A DNA stretch of 64,000 nucleotides, taken from the NCBI GenBank assembly GCA_039707465.1, contig CM077647.1:116314610-116378609 (forward strand), read 5' to 3'. The notes beneath the pieces are model-generated. The model saw only the letters and a program-made list of their open reading frames with translations. It did no database searches and was not told where the DNA came from. The position numbers were made by a program, and so were the translations under genes. Below, piece after piece: positions 46,741 through 58,444 of this stretch (positions are counted from its first letter, which is position 1; every line of letters starts with the position of its first letter). The DNA comes from Rhabdophis nuchalis. Taxonomy: Eukaryota; Chordata; Lepidosauria; Squamata; Natricidae.

Positions 46741-47858
46741 AGATGTATTGATTTATTTATTTATTTATTTATTTTATTAAATTTATATCCCGCCCTTCTC
46801 CTTGTTAGGACCCAGGGCGGCGCACAGGGATGTTAAAATACATACAAAATATAAAATATATGAAATTTAAAATACTTATTTTAATAAATAAACCCTGCGC
46901 TAAAACCAAATTAAAATCCCAAGTTTAAAAACTATCTAATGGTCAGTGTGGAGGTTACGCTAGGCCGGCTAGGTGAAATAGGTGTGTCTTCAGACACTTG
47001 CGGAAGAGGCGGAGGTCGGAGATGGTGCGGAGTTCAGGGGGTAAGTCGTTCCAGAGGACTGGGCCCGCCACAGAGAAGGCTCTCCCCCTGGGTGTCGCTA
47101 GTCGGCATTGTCCAGCCGACGGCACCCTGAGGAGGCCCTCTCTGTGGGAGCGTATCGGTCTAAGAGATGTATGGGGCAGGAGGCGGTCTCGCATATAACT
47201 AGGCCCCGAGCCATGGAGCGCTTTAAAGATGGTCGTTAAAACCTTGAAGCGCACCCGAAAGACCACAGGAAGCCAGTGCAGCTCGCGCAGGATAGGTGTT
47301 ATGTGGGAGTGTCTAGGCGCTCCCGTAATCACCCGCGCGGCTGCGTTCTGGACTAGCTGCAGCTTTCGGGTGCACCTCAAGGGAAGCCCCATGTAGAGAG
47401 CATTACAGTAGTCGAGTCGAGAGGTGACGAGTGCTTGAGTGACTGTGCGTAAGGCCCCCCGGTCCAGTAAGGGGCGCAATTGGCGCATCAGGCGAACCTG
47501 ATGAAACGCCCCCCTGGCCACGGCTGCCACATGATCTTCCATAGACAGCCGGGAATCCAGGAGGACACCCAAATTGCGCGCCCTCTCCACGGGGGCCGGT
47601 GTTTCGCCCCCAATGGCCAGAGTTGGAATAATCTGGCTGAACCGAGGCGCCGGAAGCCACAGCCACTCAGTCTTGGACGGGTTGAGCCTGAGTTTGTTAC
47701 CACCCATCCAGATCCGTACGGCTTCCAAGCACCGGGACATAACCTCGACGGCATCGTTGGGGTGGTCTGGGGTGGATAAGTACAACTGAGTATCATCAGC
47801 GTACAGATGATATCCCACCCCAAAACCACGGATGATCTCACCCAGCGGCTTCATATAT
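46741..47858 (-). mobile_element. L2-type LINE 3' fragment (copy c)
   Basis: (TTTA)n tail at 46,747-46,780, signature GACCCAGGGCGGCGCACAGG, and an open frame (46,955-47,854) with the end of RT from MKPLGEIIRGFGVGYHLYADD onwards and the C-terminus. It is the least damaged 3' part of the family here. 5' truncated at about 47,858. Confidence 0.9.
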
Positions 47859-50238
47859 GTTGATGAAATATTAGACTAATTAATTCTGAAGCAAAGAAGC
47901 TTGAAAAAGAAAATGTAGGTGATCCAGAAAAAAATAATCTAACAATTCCTAGTGGTTTAAAGTGAGCTATTTGAGTTGCTGGCTTTTGTATACATAGTTG
48001 AGATAAAGATTTAAAGACATTTGGAATTGAGAAAAGAATTTGATGAACATGATGAACAAGTAATTGTTAAAATATATAAACTTTTATTGAAATTTGAAAT
48101 GAAAGAACAAGTAAAAGTCTTCATGATAAAATGAGCTAAGAAATTTGGACATAATATATTGATGGAACAATAGGAAATATGTGACTTCGAGGTTTGAAAT
48201 TAACATATTCTAACTTAAAATGGTTTACCATTGCTACATGGTTTTAGAAAAATTGTCTTTTCCTATTAATTTATATTTAAATAACTGCTATTAAATGAAT
48301 GAAAAAATTGTTAATATTAAAATGGTGAGGGCAATAAAATAGAACTACATATTTAAATTTTGTTGCTTTATTTTTAATAATAAAATATCCTGTAACACCA
48401 AAAGAAAAAAAAAAGAGTGGGTTTCCAAGTTTAAAAAATCTGACGATTAAAGTAATCTAAACATTTCAATGAAAAGAAGCTGAAAAAAACCCCACAATTA
48501 TTTCCTGGAGATTATGTAAAAGTATTTCTTTGCCGTGTCTAAAATTTGGTAGAGCAAAAACTCTTAATGACAAATTCCAGGCTTTAGGACTATGTTTCAA
48601 AATCATATTAAGAAATTTTTACAATAATAATTTTTCTCAAAATTATATAGATCTGTTATTTGAAATCAAAATGTAGCTTGTCATAATCAGATCTTATGAG
48701 TTAAAAATGCTAATATAAAATATTTTAAGCATTCTTATTACAATGATTAAAATAAATAAAATATGATTAAACAAAGACATAATTTAATTAATTTGAATAA
48801 GAACTGTAGAATGATAGAATTTTATTTTTAAATACGTTTCTTATTTCTGTAAGGCTACCTCAACTTCAGCCTGTTTACCGGAAGTTTTGTAACTTCCTGT
48901 CCTTCCTATATCCTTTCATTAAATTAAATTTTACATTTTCATTTAATTTACAGATTTCCATATTTTGCCTATGAATTCTATGTGCAAAAAAAGGACCCAC
49001 TTTGATTTTGAGTACCCTGTCTCATTTTTAAATTGATAGGTTTGTTCTTAGAGGGTCAAAGTGAAAGTTCTCTGAGAACCTCTTTTGCAGAATGGCAGAT
49101 CTTAGTCTACTCCTCTTCCTAAATATCCCATTCCAGATCCCACCAACACACTGATCCCACCAACACGCTGCACATTGTCAGCTTTCTGTGACAGTTTGGT
49201 CAACACTGGAATATTTGGGAAAGGTTTTTAAAATTATTATTATTATTTGTACATATGCAAATTCTCAGCTAATCCTTCTCTCCTGTATGTTGATCACACC
49301 ATGCGGGCTATGGGCACTGCGAAAACTGTCTTGTTTATATTGGCCATGTCTATTATTCCTTTCCTGCTTTGAATCCCCGTGCTTTCCTAATAATACTTTG
49401 CATGCTGTCTGTGTAATAATGGAAACACCCATTTACCGGAATCCCTAAAATGGGTTTTGTAATGTAATCAAACATCTGTTGAAAATGAAGAGTGCTTTCA
49501 TAAACGGTGGATAAGTCACGAAGATGTTTTGTTGCCAGTGTGCATGAATTGACTCGTTCTTTGGACAACCAATATGAGAGCCCTTTCCATTTGGTTCCAT
49601 AACTGGAAGGTATTTCTGTAAATAGTGGAAGAACGCCTGATGATGACATCACAAGACGATATCTGGTTTATAACAAACAAATTCATATGCTGTGGGGAGT
49701 ACAAAAATTTTAATTCTGTTGAAGCACTTTGAAATTAGATACAGAGTTTCAGGAGGCAGTCTTGTTCCCCTGAGGGCAAGGGTCATTTTTGGTCTAAAGA
49801 TGAAAAATATACATCCTGTGGGTATCTGGATATGTCTTCTTTTGTGACAGATTCATAAGTGTGAGACTAGTTTGTTTAGCCTATTAACAATAGTAAACCG
49901 TGTGAAATGGGATGTTACGTTTTCATATGAATGAGGGAGGTTTTATAGCAGAAGGTTACAAGAAAAAATATGACCAAAAACAGCTTTCTGGAGAATTCTG
50001 GTGAAAGGTAAGAAACTCAAGATATTTTGAAAACCCTACTCTTCAGCCAGTATGCCCAACAATAATGTAAAAGCAGCACTGTAACAAGATTAATAACAAT
50101 CTTTTCATTAAAACAAAACAAAACAACCATTATGAGAATTAGGTATTTTATTGTTTTAATCATTCAGTCATGTCTGAATCTTGATGACTTTATAGGCAAG
50201 TGGTCTCCATGCTACCCTGTCAAATTCAAATTTTCAAA
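47859..50238. other. AT-rich unannotated stretch
   Basis: Strongly AT-rich to about 49,000, then mixed. I see no gene, domain or named repeat. A 99-codon minus-strand frame (49,353-49,652) has no recognisable motif. Confidence 0.5.
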
Positions 50239-50888
50239 TTTAATTTGTAGAACCGCTCCCTCTCCCCACAGGGACTCGGGGCGGTGCACAGGGAAAGTAA
50301 AAACAATAAATATACAAATATAAATACATAATATAAAAACAGATTAAATCTATTCCTGTGCTAAAACCCGTTAAACTAAAATACCCAGCAGCTATAAATA
50401 AGTTTAAAACCCCATAGAAAGAGAGACTAGCCTAGGCCGGCCAAGCGGAAAAAGTGTGTTTTTAATTTCAGATGGAAGGAGCGGAGGTCCGTAGTCGTTC
50501 TAATATCGGGGGGAAGGTCGTTCCAGAGGGCCGGGCCCGCCACAGAGAGAGCCCTTCCCCTGGGCGTCGCCCGCTGACACAGTCTAGTGGACGGCACCCG
50601 GAGAAGTCCCTCTCTGTGGGAGCGAATCGGCCGTGAGGATGTATGAAGCAGGATCCGATCCCGCAGGTAGCTAGGTCCCGAGCCATGGAGCGCTTTGAAG
50701 ATGATGACTAACACCTTGAAGCGCACCCGGAAGACGACAGGCAGCCAGTGCAGCTCGCGCAAGAGCGGTGTAACGTGGGCAAACCTAACGGTTCCCATAA
50801 TTGCTCGCGCGGCTGCATTCTGGACTAGCTGAAGTCTCCGGGTGCACCTCAAGGGGAGCCCCATGTAGAGAGAGTTACAATAGTCCAG
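50239..50888 (-). mobile_element. L2-type LINE 3' fragment (copy d)
   Basis: Signature GGGACTCGGGGCGGTGCACAGG and an open C-terminus (50,427-50,864; NAAARAIMG, WLPVVFRVRFKVL, GPALWNDLPPDIR). Same subfamily as the copy in gene 6. 5' truncated. Confidence 0.9.
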
Positions 50889-51110
50889 TCCAGCTTCTTT
50901 CCAGTGCAGCTTCTTTCAATTGTTGATGTTCATCTTTGTATCAGTTTTGATGGTATCGATCCAGTGAGTTCTTTTTCCCCTTCGTCTTCTTGATCCACTA
51001 ACCTATCCTAGCATAATTGACTTCTCCAATGACTTTGCATGCATGACATGGCCAAAGTAAATCAGATGTAGTTTTGCAATTTTGACTTCTAATGATGTGT
51101 CTAGTAAACT
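50889..51110 (-). mobile_element. BovB-like (RTE clade) LINE fragment
   Basis: The minus strand has the end of the BovB ORF: LHLIYFGHVMHAKSLEKSIMLG, equivalent to the LQYFGHIMRR...SLEKTLMLG block. A degenerate continuation like RRRGRQRMRWLD follows in a shifted frame (51,000 to about 50,920). Short and decayed. Confidence 0.65.
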
Positions 51111-52266
51111 GGATATAAAAGTGTTTAAATCAATATTTCTTGAATTTAAATGTGTGATCTTTAAAATATCAGAGTGAATGTGTGCTTTCAATTCAGTTAT
51201 ACAAAGGAAATTCTAGGTACTTTATATTAAAATCTGAAATTGATAGATCAGTATTTGGATAGAATATTTTCTCTATTCTCCATTCTGTTTTCAAAGCACT
51301 TGCATCAGTTAAAGCACCGATAGCTAAAATGTATTTTTCTGTAAAGACATCTAATACTTTCAGGATCTTTTATTAGCTCCCCCCCCCCCCCTCATTCTAA
51401 AACAGCAAAAATCCAGCCCCTGGAAGTTCTGCTTAGCTATTTTTAATTATTAAATTAAATTATAATTATAATTATTAAAATTATTTTTTTAAGTGACTGC
51501 TAGATATTTTTAGTGTTACTAGAAATCCATATCAATTAGACCTAATTTTTTCTATGAAAGCTTAATTAGTATGCAAAGAATTAAAAAACAATTTTAAAAT
51601 GTATAAAAACATGGGAAGCAAACATCAACTGCTGAAGGCACAGCAGCAGAAGGGGTTCTTATAAGAAACATAATTTTTGAGCTATAGGCAGAGTTGCAGT
51701 GTACTAGATAGATCAAATGGGAAACATGGGCTTCTTTATTATAAAGATTCTATTAACAGAATCTTGCAAGCCTAAGGGTGCAATTCTCCCCCTGTCACTT
51801 TTGCTGCCTGATAAAAGGGAGGGTCCCTACTGAGCTTCTTACTCCGCCACGATGCAATTGAGGGATATGTGCCATCGCGTTCTCAAGGCAGCTTCTCTTT
51901 GCCCAAGTTTCTAAAGATCATTCTCATATGCCATAGACATTAAATCAACACCACTATTAGAGCATGTAGAATATATCATGTATATTTATTTAGACATGAT
52001 AAGAAATAAACTGTATGATAAAATGGATGGAACACCTAAATGAAAAACAGTTGTGACATAATAATGTGAAAATTTTGAACTAAAGGTAAAAAATTTACAC
52101 TATGTTATAACTTAAGGAAAAATTGGAACCAAATGCTGTATAGATTGTATTTAATTCCATCATTATCCAAGGTAGACTACCATGCAGTTATAAGTGCTAG
52201 AAATGTCACGAAACAGAAGGAACATTTTACCCAAAGTACAGGAAAGATTTAGTACAACACAGAAAA
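51111..52266. other. Unannotated stretch
   Basis: AT-rich, with a poly-C run at about 51,381-51,392. No gene or named element seen. Confidence 0.5.
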
Positions 52267-52402
52267 TGTCCCAAAGGTGCTTTTTCAAGAAGCAACTGGA
52301 CTTTCTGGCTTTTCTTTGAAGAGTTTTCTCTTCTCATCTAAGAAGCTTCTTCAGCTTCTGAAGAAAAGTCTAACTGCCTCTTGAAAAAGAACCTTTGGGA
52401 CA
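52267..52402. repeat. 136-bp inverted-repeat element
   Basis: 35-bp arms (52,267-52,301 and 52,368-52,402) starting TGTCCCAAAGGT are inverted copies with five mismatches. The inner part contains a second small palindrome (AAGAAGCTTCTT). It could be a MITE-like element or a hairpin of a Penelope or other retroelement; class unknown. Confidence 0.65.
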
Positions 52403-53920
52403 ACCATGACCTGGTTGACTGAGAATATCCATAGATATTTAGCAATGCAGAAAATGGTTTCTTGTTTGTCACAGGTTATCCCATTCGTTATCTCTGATCT
52501 GCCATGAAACAAATACTCTCATTTGGTTCTTAACAATGAAAACTTTTGTTAGGTTTTTAATTGGGAACTTCCCCAATGATTGTACCCCATTTCCAAAGTT
52601 GTTAAAATTCTGTTGTAAATATCTCTGCAGCATCCATTGTTGAAAAGTTCTCCTTAAAAAGAGGACTTCCGGTTGATGTCATGGTGAGAATGGCTTGGAA
52701 AATAGTGGGCTCTGCCGAGCCCAGCAAAATCCAGCCAGTAACTGCTGTTGGGAGGCCCTACAGGGGTAAACAAAGCCCTTGTAGGGGTGGTAAACAAAGG
52801 AGAGGTACTTTGTGGACCATGAGTAACTCACAATTTCCTCATTAGGTCCAAAGCAAGCTCTTCTGAATGGCAGCAGGGACGACAGGCATTTTTGGCAGTC
52901 ACAAATTGGGACAATTGGGACCATACGATTTATGCTGGAGCAGTCCATGGACAGAGCATTGAAACTGGGTGAGATAACTTCCAACTCTTACTCCAATGAT
53001 TGAATTCAATTACAAGAATTTTAAAAGATAATCTCCAAGCATTAAGGAACCGCCAATTAGACACATGGAGAAAATTAAAGACTGAAAATTAAGAAGTGAA
53101 AGAAATGCCCAATTGACACTTTAAAATGCAGAAAGCATGGAAAAAAGCTTAAACAATTTGAAAGGTGATTTTTGAGAGAAACTGTCTTGCTTATTTGTAA
53201 TTTTAACCTCCCTGGACTTATTGGATAATCAGCTGTTCTTGACATAATGTTTAATATTGGACTTGGGAGCATGAGAGCCATCTACTGGAAGAAGAGGCGC
53301 ACTACAGCACCACAGCACCAGTACTCTTAGTGAAAATGAGGTCCAATACACATGAAATCTAATACACAAAATAGAAAAAAGTAAATAACACTTGGAAGGC
53401 AGCCTGACCTTGACTCTATTCTAGAAGATGATTTGTATATTTTGAAAATATCCAATGAGTTTCTTTTTCCTCTTGTAGATTTCTAAGATGAATTAAATTG
53501 TAAATAATTAAACTTTATTGAAACTTGCTATTGGATTATGGATTTGAAAGATTGGAGGATCCTAGTGGATTAATTTGGATTTGGATTATTAAGGCTATTT
53601 GACAGAACATTCTATGAGGCAAAGGAAGAAAGGTGATAGAAGAAAAGAGAAAAAGCAAAAAGTTAAATAAGACTTTAAAATTTGGACAATTGAGAAGATA
53701 TGTAATTCGAAAATCACAAGACTGCAAACTCCTAAAGAATTTTAAAGATAATAAACTTTGGGGATTTGGAGGCATAACTACGGGATTGATTGAATTTTAT
53801 TAAATTGGAGTTTTTAAATATTGAGAGGTTGAAACCAAAGAGGTATACTGAATAATATTTATTAAATTGTTACAAAATAGATCTATGGGGATAATAGAGG
53901 CTAATGAAGAAATAATTTTG

Positions 53921-54458
53921 TAACAATAATTTTATTGGTTTTACAAATTTTTAAAGGGAAAAAGGGTATATAGGATATACATAGAAATATTTTAGGGCTT
54001 TCATGTTGGAAGTGGTGGCCGCCTCCGAGACTTCATACAAAATTTTTCAATATAAGGTGAAAAGAGATACATACATGTCATATCATAAATTCGATGCAAT
54101 TAATCATTTGTTTCTATTAGCATCCGTTAGGAATTACAATGTATTTTAAAAAATCATTTTTGTGATCTGAGTCTTTTTGCTATTGTGTCTTCGTCTTCCT
54201 TTCCGCCAGTGGGTGGAGCCATGGCCCCTCCCGTTCTCCCATTTTCATCCTCCAGGATTGAGGAGTGTTTTTTAAGAAAAGCTTCCGCCTCTTCAACTGT
54301 TTTGATTCTTACTTACCCCCCTCCCAGAACACCAACATTCCTTCAGGCATTGACCATTTGAACCACACCCCTTTTTTATACAGCTTTTTGGATAAGAAGG
54401 AATATTTCCTTCTAATCTCATGAATGCTTTTCGGGATCTGCTTCAAAATAACAATTTA
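53921..54458 (-). mobile_element. ORF1-only L1 3' fragment, nested
   Basis: The minus strand matches the C-terminal third of the ORF1 at 59,897-60,745 and then its 3' tail, without any ORF2. A 20-bp target duplication with one mismatch (53,901-53,920 and 54,459-54,478, ending AAATAATTTTG) proves a separate insertion. 5' truncated. Confidence 0.8.
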
Positions 54459-55553
54459 CTAATGACGAAATAATTTTGGATGCTCAAAAACATGCACAAA
54501 ACTATTAAGAACAAAAAGGAGACAAGGGAATTTTCTAAAGATAAATGAGTGTAGAAGCCATTCAACAAATGGGGGAAAAAGATGAACATGATATTCAGGA
54601 AATAGATAAAAAATTAGAAAAAGGAATGGAAGGAAAAAATAAAAACAAGATGCAAGAAGATAAAGATAATGAAAAGAAAGAAATAATAAGTAGGAATCAA
54701 TTAGATAATTCCTTAAAAGCTTAGAATAGAATAGAGGAGAAAAAAAGAAAAATGTCTTCAAAAAAAGGGAAAAGTTTAGAGGAAAAAAGAGGAAAATCTC
54801 TTTAAAAAAGGAAAGTGTAATTGATGGGTGATCAAATACTACAGCAGAAAGAGACAAAGGGCAACCTGAAGGGAATGTTCAGTAGGTAAAAAAATATCAA
54901 AAAGAGTTTTAAAATTCAAAGAGAGAGAAATAAGAGTGATTAAAAAGTCAATAAATGGGTGGAACTCATCATTTATGTTAAGAGATTATCAATAATGATA
55001 AAATATATTAATAACAAGAAAAAATAGAAAATGTAAATACGGAAAATAGCAGCATACATATTAACAGGTAATAGAATCTATCCTAAGTAAAAATATAAGT
55101 TTAGCAGGTGGAAGTTTAGGATTAGGTAATCTACTTGTATTATTAATATTAATAGTGTGCTAAAGTATGTTGTGAATTTATAAGGATTAGAAAGTGTGGG
55201 GATTTGGAGATATATTCCCAGGATTGATTAAATTTTGTTAATATTTGGCCTTATTAGTAGTCCTGGATATTTGGGATATTGAAATTATGGTGAAAGAATG
55301 AATAATTTTCAAAATATTAAATATGAGTAACTTGGTAGGAGATAACAAATACATGGTGCAGAAATGTTATTTATGTTTAAGTGAATTCATGGAAAAATGA
55401 TAAAGAATTATAAAGAGAGAATGTTGGAAGAAGGAAAGTTGGAAGATCAGGATTATGCATACTTATTTGTATTATTACAGTTAGCATGGTTTAAGAAAAA
55501 TATGACTCAGTCAATACACTGTTCATAAAATATGTATAACGTGTATTATATTA

Positions 55554-55891
55554 CCCCCCCGATATTAGAACTACTACGGACCTCCGCTCCTTCCGCCAAA
55601 AAGTTAAAACATATCTGTTCCATCAGGCCGGCTTGGCCTAATTTATGCTCCTCGCCCCAATCTGTAGTTTTAAATTATTTAATCTGGTTTTAATGGGATA
55701 CAGTTTTAATGTTTTTATAAATTTTAGTACATGGTTAATATTTAATTCGGTTTTAATTTTGTATGTATTGTTATGGTTTTAGATGTTTTTTAATTTTCCT
55801 GTACACCGCCCAGAGTCCCTTCGGGGAGAGGGGGCGGTTTAGAAATTTAAATAAATAAATAAATATTAAAAAATAAAAAAAATATTAAAAA
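55554..55891 (+). mobile_element. L2-type LINE 3' end (copy e), plus strand
   Basis: Last C-terminal codons (ACGGACCTCCGCTCCTTCCG), 3' UTR, the signature CCGCCCAGAGTCCCTTCGGGG and an (AAAT)n/A-rich tail. The only L2 copy here on the plus strand. It forms the 3' end of the composite unit. Confidence 0.8.
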
Positions 55892-56067
55892 GAAAAGTTC
55901 TCCTTAAAAATACAGCATTCCTCTTGACAAGAGAGTTCAGTCCACCATCTCAGAATTTCTTATATTCTTATATTCATATTCCTTTCAATCTTTTCTAGCA
56001 GATCTATATTTTGTCAATATTTTAATATTTTAAGAGGAGACATATATTTATGGAGCATCAGCTAGTC

Positions 56068-56291
56068 CAGGGGTAGTCAACCTTTTTATACCTACCGCCC
56101 ACTTTTGTATCTCTGTTAGTAGTAACATTTTCTAACAGCCCACTGGTTCCACAGTAATGGTGATTTATAAAGTAGGGAGGTCAATTAAATTTAAAAAAGG
56201 AAAGTGCTTCGATATCGGACAAACCCCTACGCCCACCATGAAAGCTGGAACGCCCACTAGTGGGCAGTAGGGATCAGGTTGACTACCACTG
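56068..56291. mobile_element. hAT MITE (non-autonomous DNA transposon)
   Basis: 224 bp with terminal inverted repeats CAGGGGTAGTCAACC and GGTTGACTACCACTG (one mismatch). A perfect 8-bp target duplication AGCTAGTC lies on both sides (56,060-56,067 and 56,292-56,299). The 8-bp duplication and CAGNGG ends define the hAT superfamily. No transposase. Confidence 0.9.
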
Positions 56292-56299
56292 AGCTAGTC

Positions 56300-56778
56300 A
56301 ATGTTTATTGACATGGGTGGCTAAATATGACCTCCTAAATCACAACCAAAGAAAGGATAGTTCAGACTTATGAAAGCATCCAATTGGCAATGGTGGAACA
56401 CAAGAAGACTGGACCAGATGGATCTATGGGCTGAATCTTCCAGCAGGACTTTTCTTTGCTGTTCACACAACAGTGCAGTTGTGATGCCACACTGATGGAA
56501 ATGAATTGTTTCTAGGGAGCTTTAACTAAAAGCCAAGATTTCTGGAGGGTCTGAACATGATAGCAGCATATTATCTTCAAGAGCAGTGAAGGTTGATTTC
56601 TGTACCTGAATTTTTATAAAACATGAACGGAAGAAACTTTTCAGAAGCATTAGCTGATCCATAAATTGAAAAGAAATTTGAGTGGAAAGGCAATTCTAGC
56701 AATAAAAATGTACTGAACTCTCGCATGAAGCAAAAACAGAGATGAACATTAAGATAGTGGAGAACTTCTACCTGATTG
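56300..56778. other. Unannotated stretch
   Basis: Unique-looking sequence; no gene or named repeat seen. An 81-codon minus-strand frame (56,577-56,822) has no recognisable feature and runs into the Gypsy fragment. Confidence 0.5.
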
Positions 56779-57156
56779 CCCCGCCTACCTAAGCGAGTAC
56801 ACATGCTAGGTCTGCCGCACATACGTGCTTGCTTGGAGGGGGAAGGAGTGTTGAAGTCCTTGACTTGCGACCCGTCCTCGACTTACAACCAGCCGCAAGT
56901 CTTCGACCTTAGCATTTGACAGCCAGCAACAGCCAGTTGCGTCTGATTGGCTGAGACGCGACTGGCTAGTCCTGGGTTACTAGGCTGTCTGATTGGCTCC
57001 CTGTTTGACAGCTCTCTCTTAAATAGCTGTCAAACAGGGAAGACCCTGTCTGCCGCACTTTGAGTTTGATTATTACTGTACTGTTCTTGTTGCAATAAAC
57101 GGCTGGTTTTTTAGTGCCTACCTGTTTAAGACTCCCTCTGTGTTCAATACTTAACA
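56779..57156 (+). mobile_element. Ty3/Gypsy 3' end with LTR, plus strand
   Basis: Short internal remnant (56,779-56,834) similar to the 3' internal end of the larger Gypsy, a polypurine tract (GGAGGGGGAAGGAG, 56,835-56,848), and a 308-bp LTR (56,849-57,156, TG...CA). The LTR has AATAAA at 57,094-57,099 and a 15-bp inverted repeat (56,999-57,013 and 57,025-57,039). Not a solo LTR, because internal sequence is attached. Confidence 0.8.
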
Positions 57157-57449
57157 TTCTACCTTTTTTTTTTAACTAAAGCTTTAAATTAGCATATATT
57201 ACAGGGAAAATGTTGAGCAAAGTTAAACAACTAGCCAAAATATATGAATGTTTCCTAAGCTGGTTTAATAACAGCCACCATAATGAGTATCCTTCATTTT
57301 TGTGTGAGTGTTAATTACAAAATGTGCCCAGTGCTATTTCAGGGTGAAACATGATAGAATTATCTGATTAGTAATTTTATTTGTAAGAAGAAAATTATAG
57401 TTAACTTTTACATAAAATAATGATATAAGAAAGAAGGAGGTAATTGATC
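57157..57449. other. Short AT-rich gap between two Gypsy ends
   Basis: No gene or named element seen. Confidence 0.5.
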
Positions 57450-57769
57450 TGTTAGAGGTTCGGAAAGAGGGAGTCCAGACTGGTAGGATTCAAGCAAGTA
57501 GCCGTTTATTTGGCTAAAACAGGCAGAACTGCATAAGCAACTATATATAAGTTGGAATGCACAGTAGACAGGGGCTCCCCTGCCTGACAGCTATTTATAC
57601 GGGAGCTGTCAGGCAGGAAACCAATCAAACCACCCAGCAACCCAGGCTCAGCCAGCCGCGTCTTAGTCAATCAGGCGTGACTGGCTGTTGCCGGGCTTTT
57701 TTGAGCGGGAGTCAAAGACCCGCGGCCGGTCATAAGTCTGAGGACCGGTCGCAGGTCGAGGACTCAACA
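57450..57769 (-). mobile_element. Gypsy 3' LTR
   Basis: 320 bp, TG...CA ends. TATA box TATAAATA at 57,592-57,599 lies between the arms of a perfect 14-bp inverted repeat (57,579-57,592 and 57,604-57,617). Clearly related to the plus-strand LTR at 56,849-57,156 but diverged. Confidence 0.9.
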
Positions 57770-57783
57770 CTCCTTCCCCTCCT
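57770..57783 (-). promoter_or_regulatory. Gypsy polypurine tract
   Basis: The minus strand reads AGGAGGGGAAGGAG directly before the 3' LTR. The same tract precedes the plus-strand LTR with one change. Confidence 0.85.
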
Positions 57784-57805
57784 GGCGAGTACGCATGCGG
57801 GCCCA

Positions 57806-58444
57806 TTAGCATGCGTACTCGCCAAGATAGGTGGGGCGACGTCGGACCCGCCCAGATCTCCACAGAGTCGCCGAGGAGCTCGCCAAGGGAGGACGTGCCT
57901 GTGGTAGCTCCTCCCTGACGGGGGTGTAGCTCCAGGCGATGTCATCGGGGCCTGCATCTTCGGCGGAAGCCAGCGGTAATGGTAAGTCAGTGCGAGGGGG
58001 CGAGGCGAACGGGGTGGAGCCATCCGAAGGTCTCCGGAAGGCGGAGACTGGGTAGGTTGGGCCTGAATTGTAGAAGGCCTCTGAATGCGTGTCGGTTTGA
58101 ACAGCTGAGGGGGCGGAATGCCAGAAGGCGGCGTCCTTGGAAGGCAGGCCTTGTTGAAGAAAGGCCTCTTGTTGCTGGCCGGGTTGAGGTGGAATGTGGA
58201 GCCCGATGGGGGCAACTGGACAGGGCGGGCATGGCTCTGGAAGGGCCTGAGATGGAGGGCGGCACCTCAATTGATCCAGGTGGCGCCGCCACTCAGATCC
58301 GTCAGGCAGTCTGACCCTGTAAGAGCAGGGGCCGGTTAGTGCTAGGACGGTTGCAGGGACCCACCCCGGATCCCCAGTGAAATTCCTAGCAAAAACCGGG
58401 TCCCCTACTAGGAATTGGCGGGGAGGGGAACCCCCAGGTTGCAA
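57806..58444 (-). pseudogene. Gypsy integrase C-terminal domain and tail
   Basis: The frame contains FLVGDPVFARNF, GPCSYRVRLPDG and WRRHLDQLR, the GPY/F-type C-terminal domain of Gypsy integrases, then a long proline-rich tail. It overlaps the end of the integrase core in a different frame, so an indel near 58,410-58,440 separates them. Confidence 0.8.

Larger units (their letters stand above)
52661..55891 (+). mobile_element. Composite L1-headed retrotransposed unit
   Basis: The unit is flanked by a perfect 19-bp direct repeat (52,642-52,660 and 55,892-55,910, starting GAAAAGTTC). It starts GAGGACTTCCGGTTG, like the L1 5' end at 61,607, and ends in an A-rich tail. Inside are an ORF1 N-terminus-like K/E-rich stretch (54,545-54,725, MGEKDEHDIQEIDKKLEKG), a nested opposite-strand L1 fragment, and an L2 3' end. 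Stretches at about 53,755-53,870 and 55,190-55,330 (GGGGATTTGGAG, GGGATTGATT) are diverged direct repeats. Confidence 0.65.

Noticed and set aside
56849..57156. Solo LTR
   Set aside because: A polypurine tract and internal sequence directly precede it, so it is a 5'-truncated element end.
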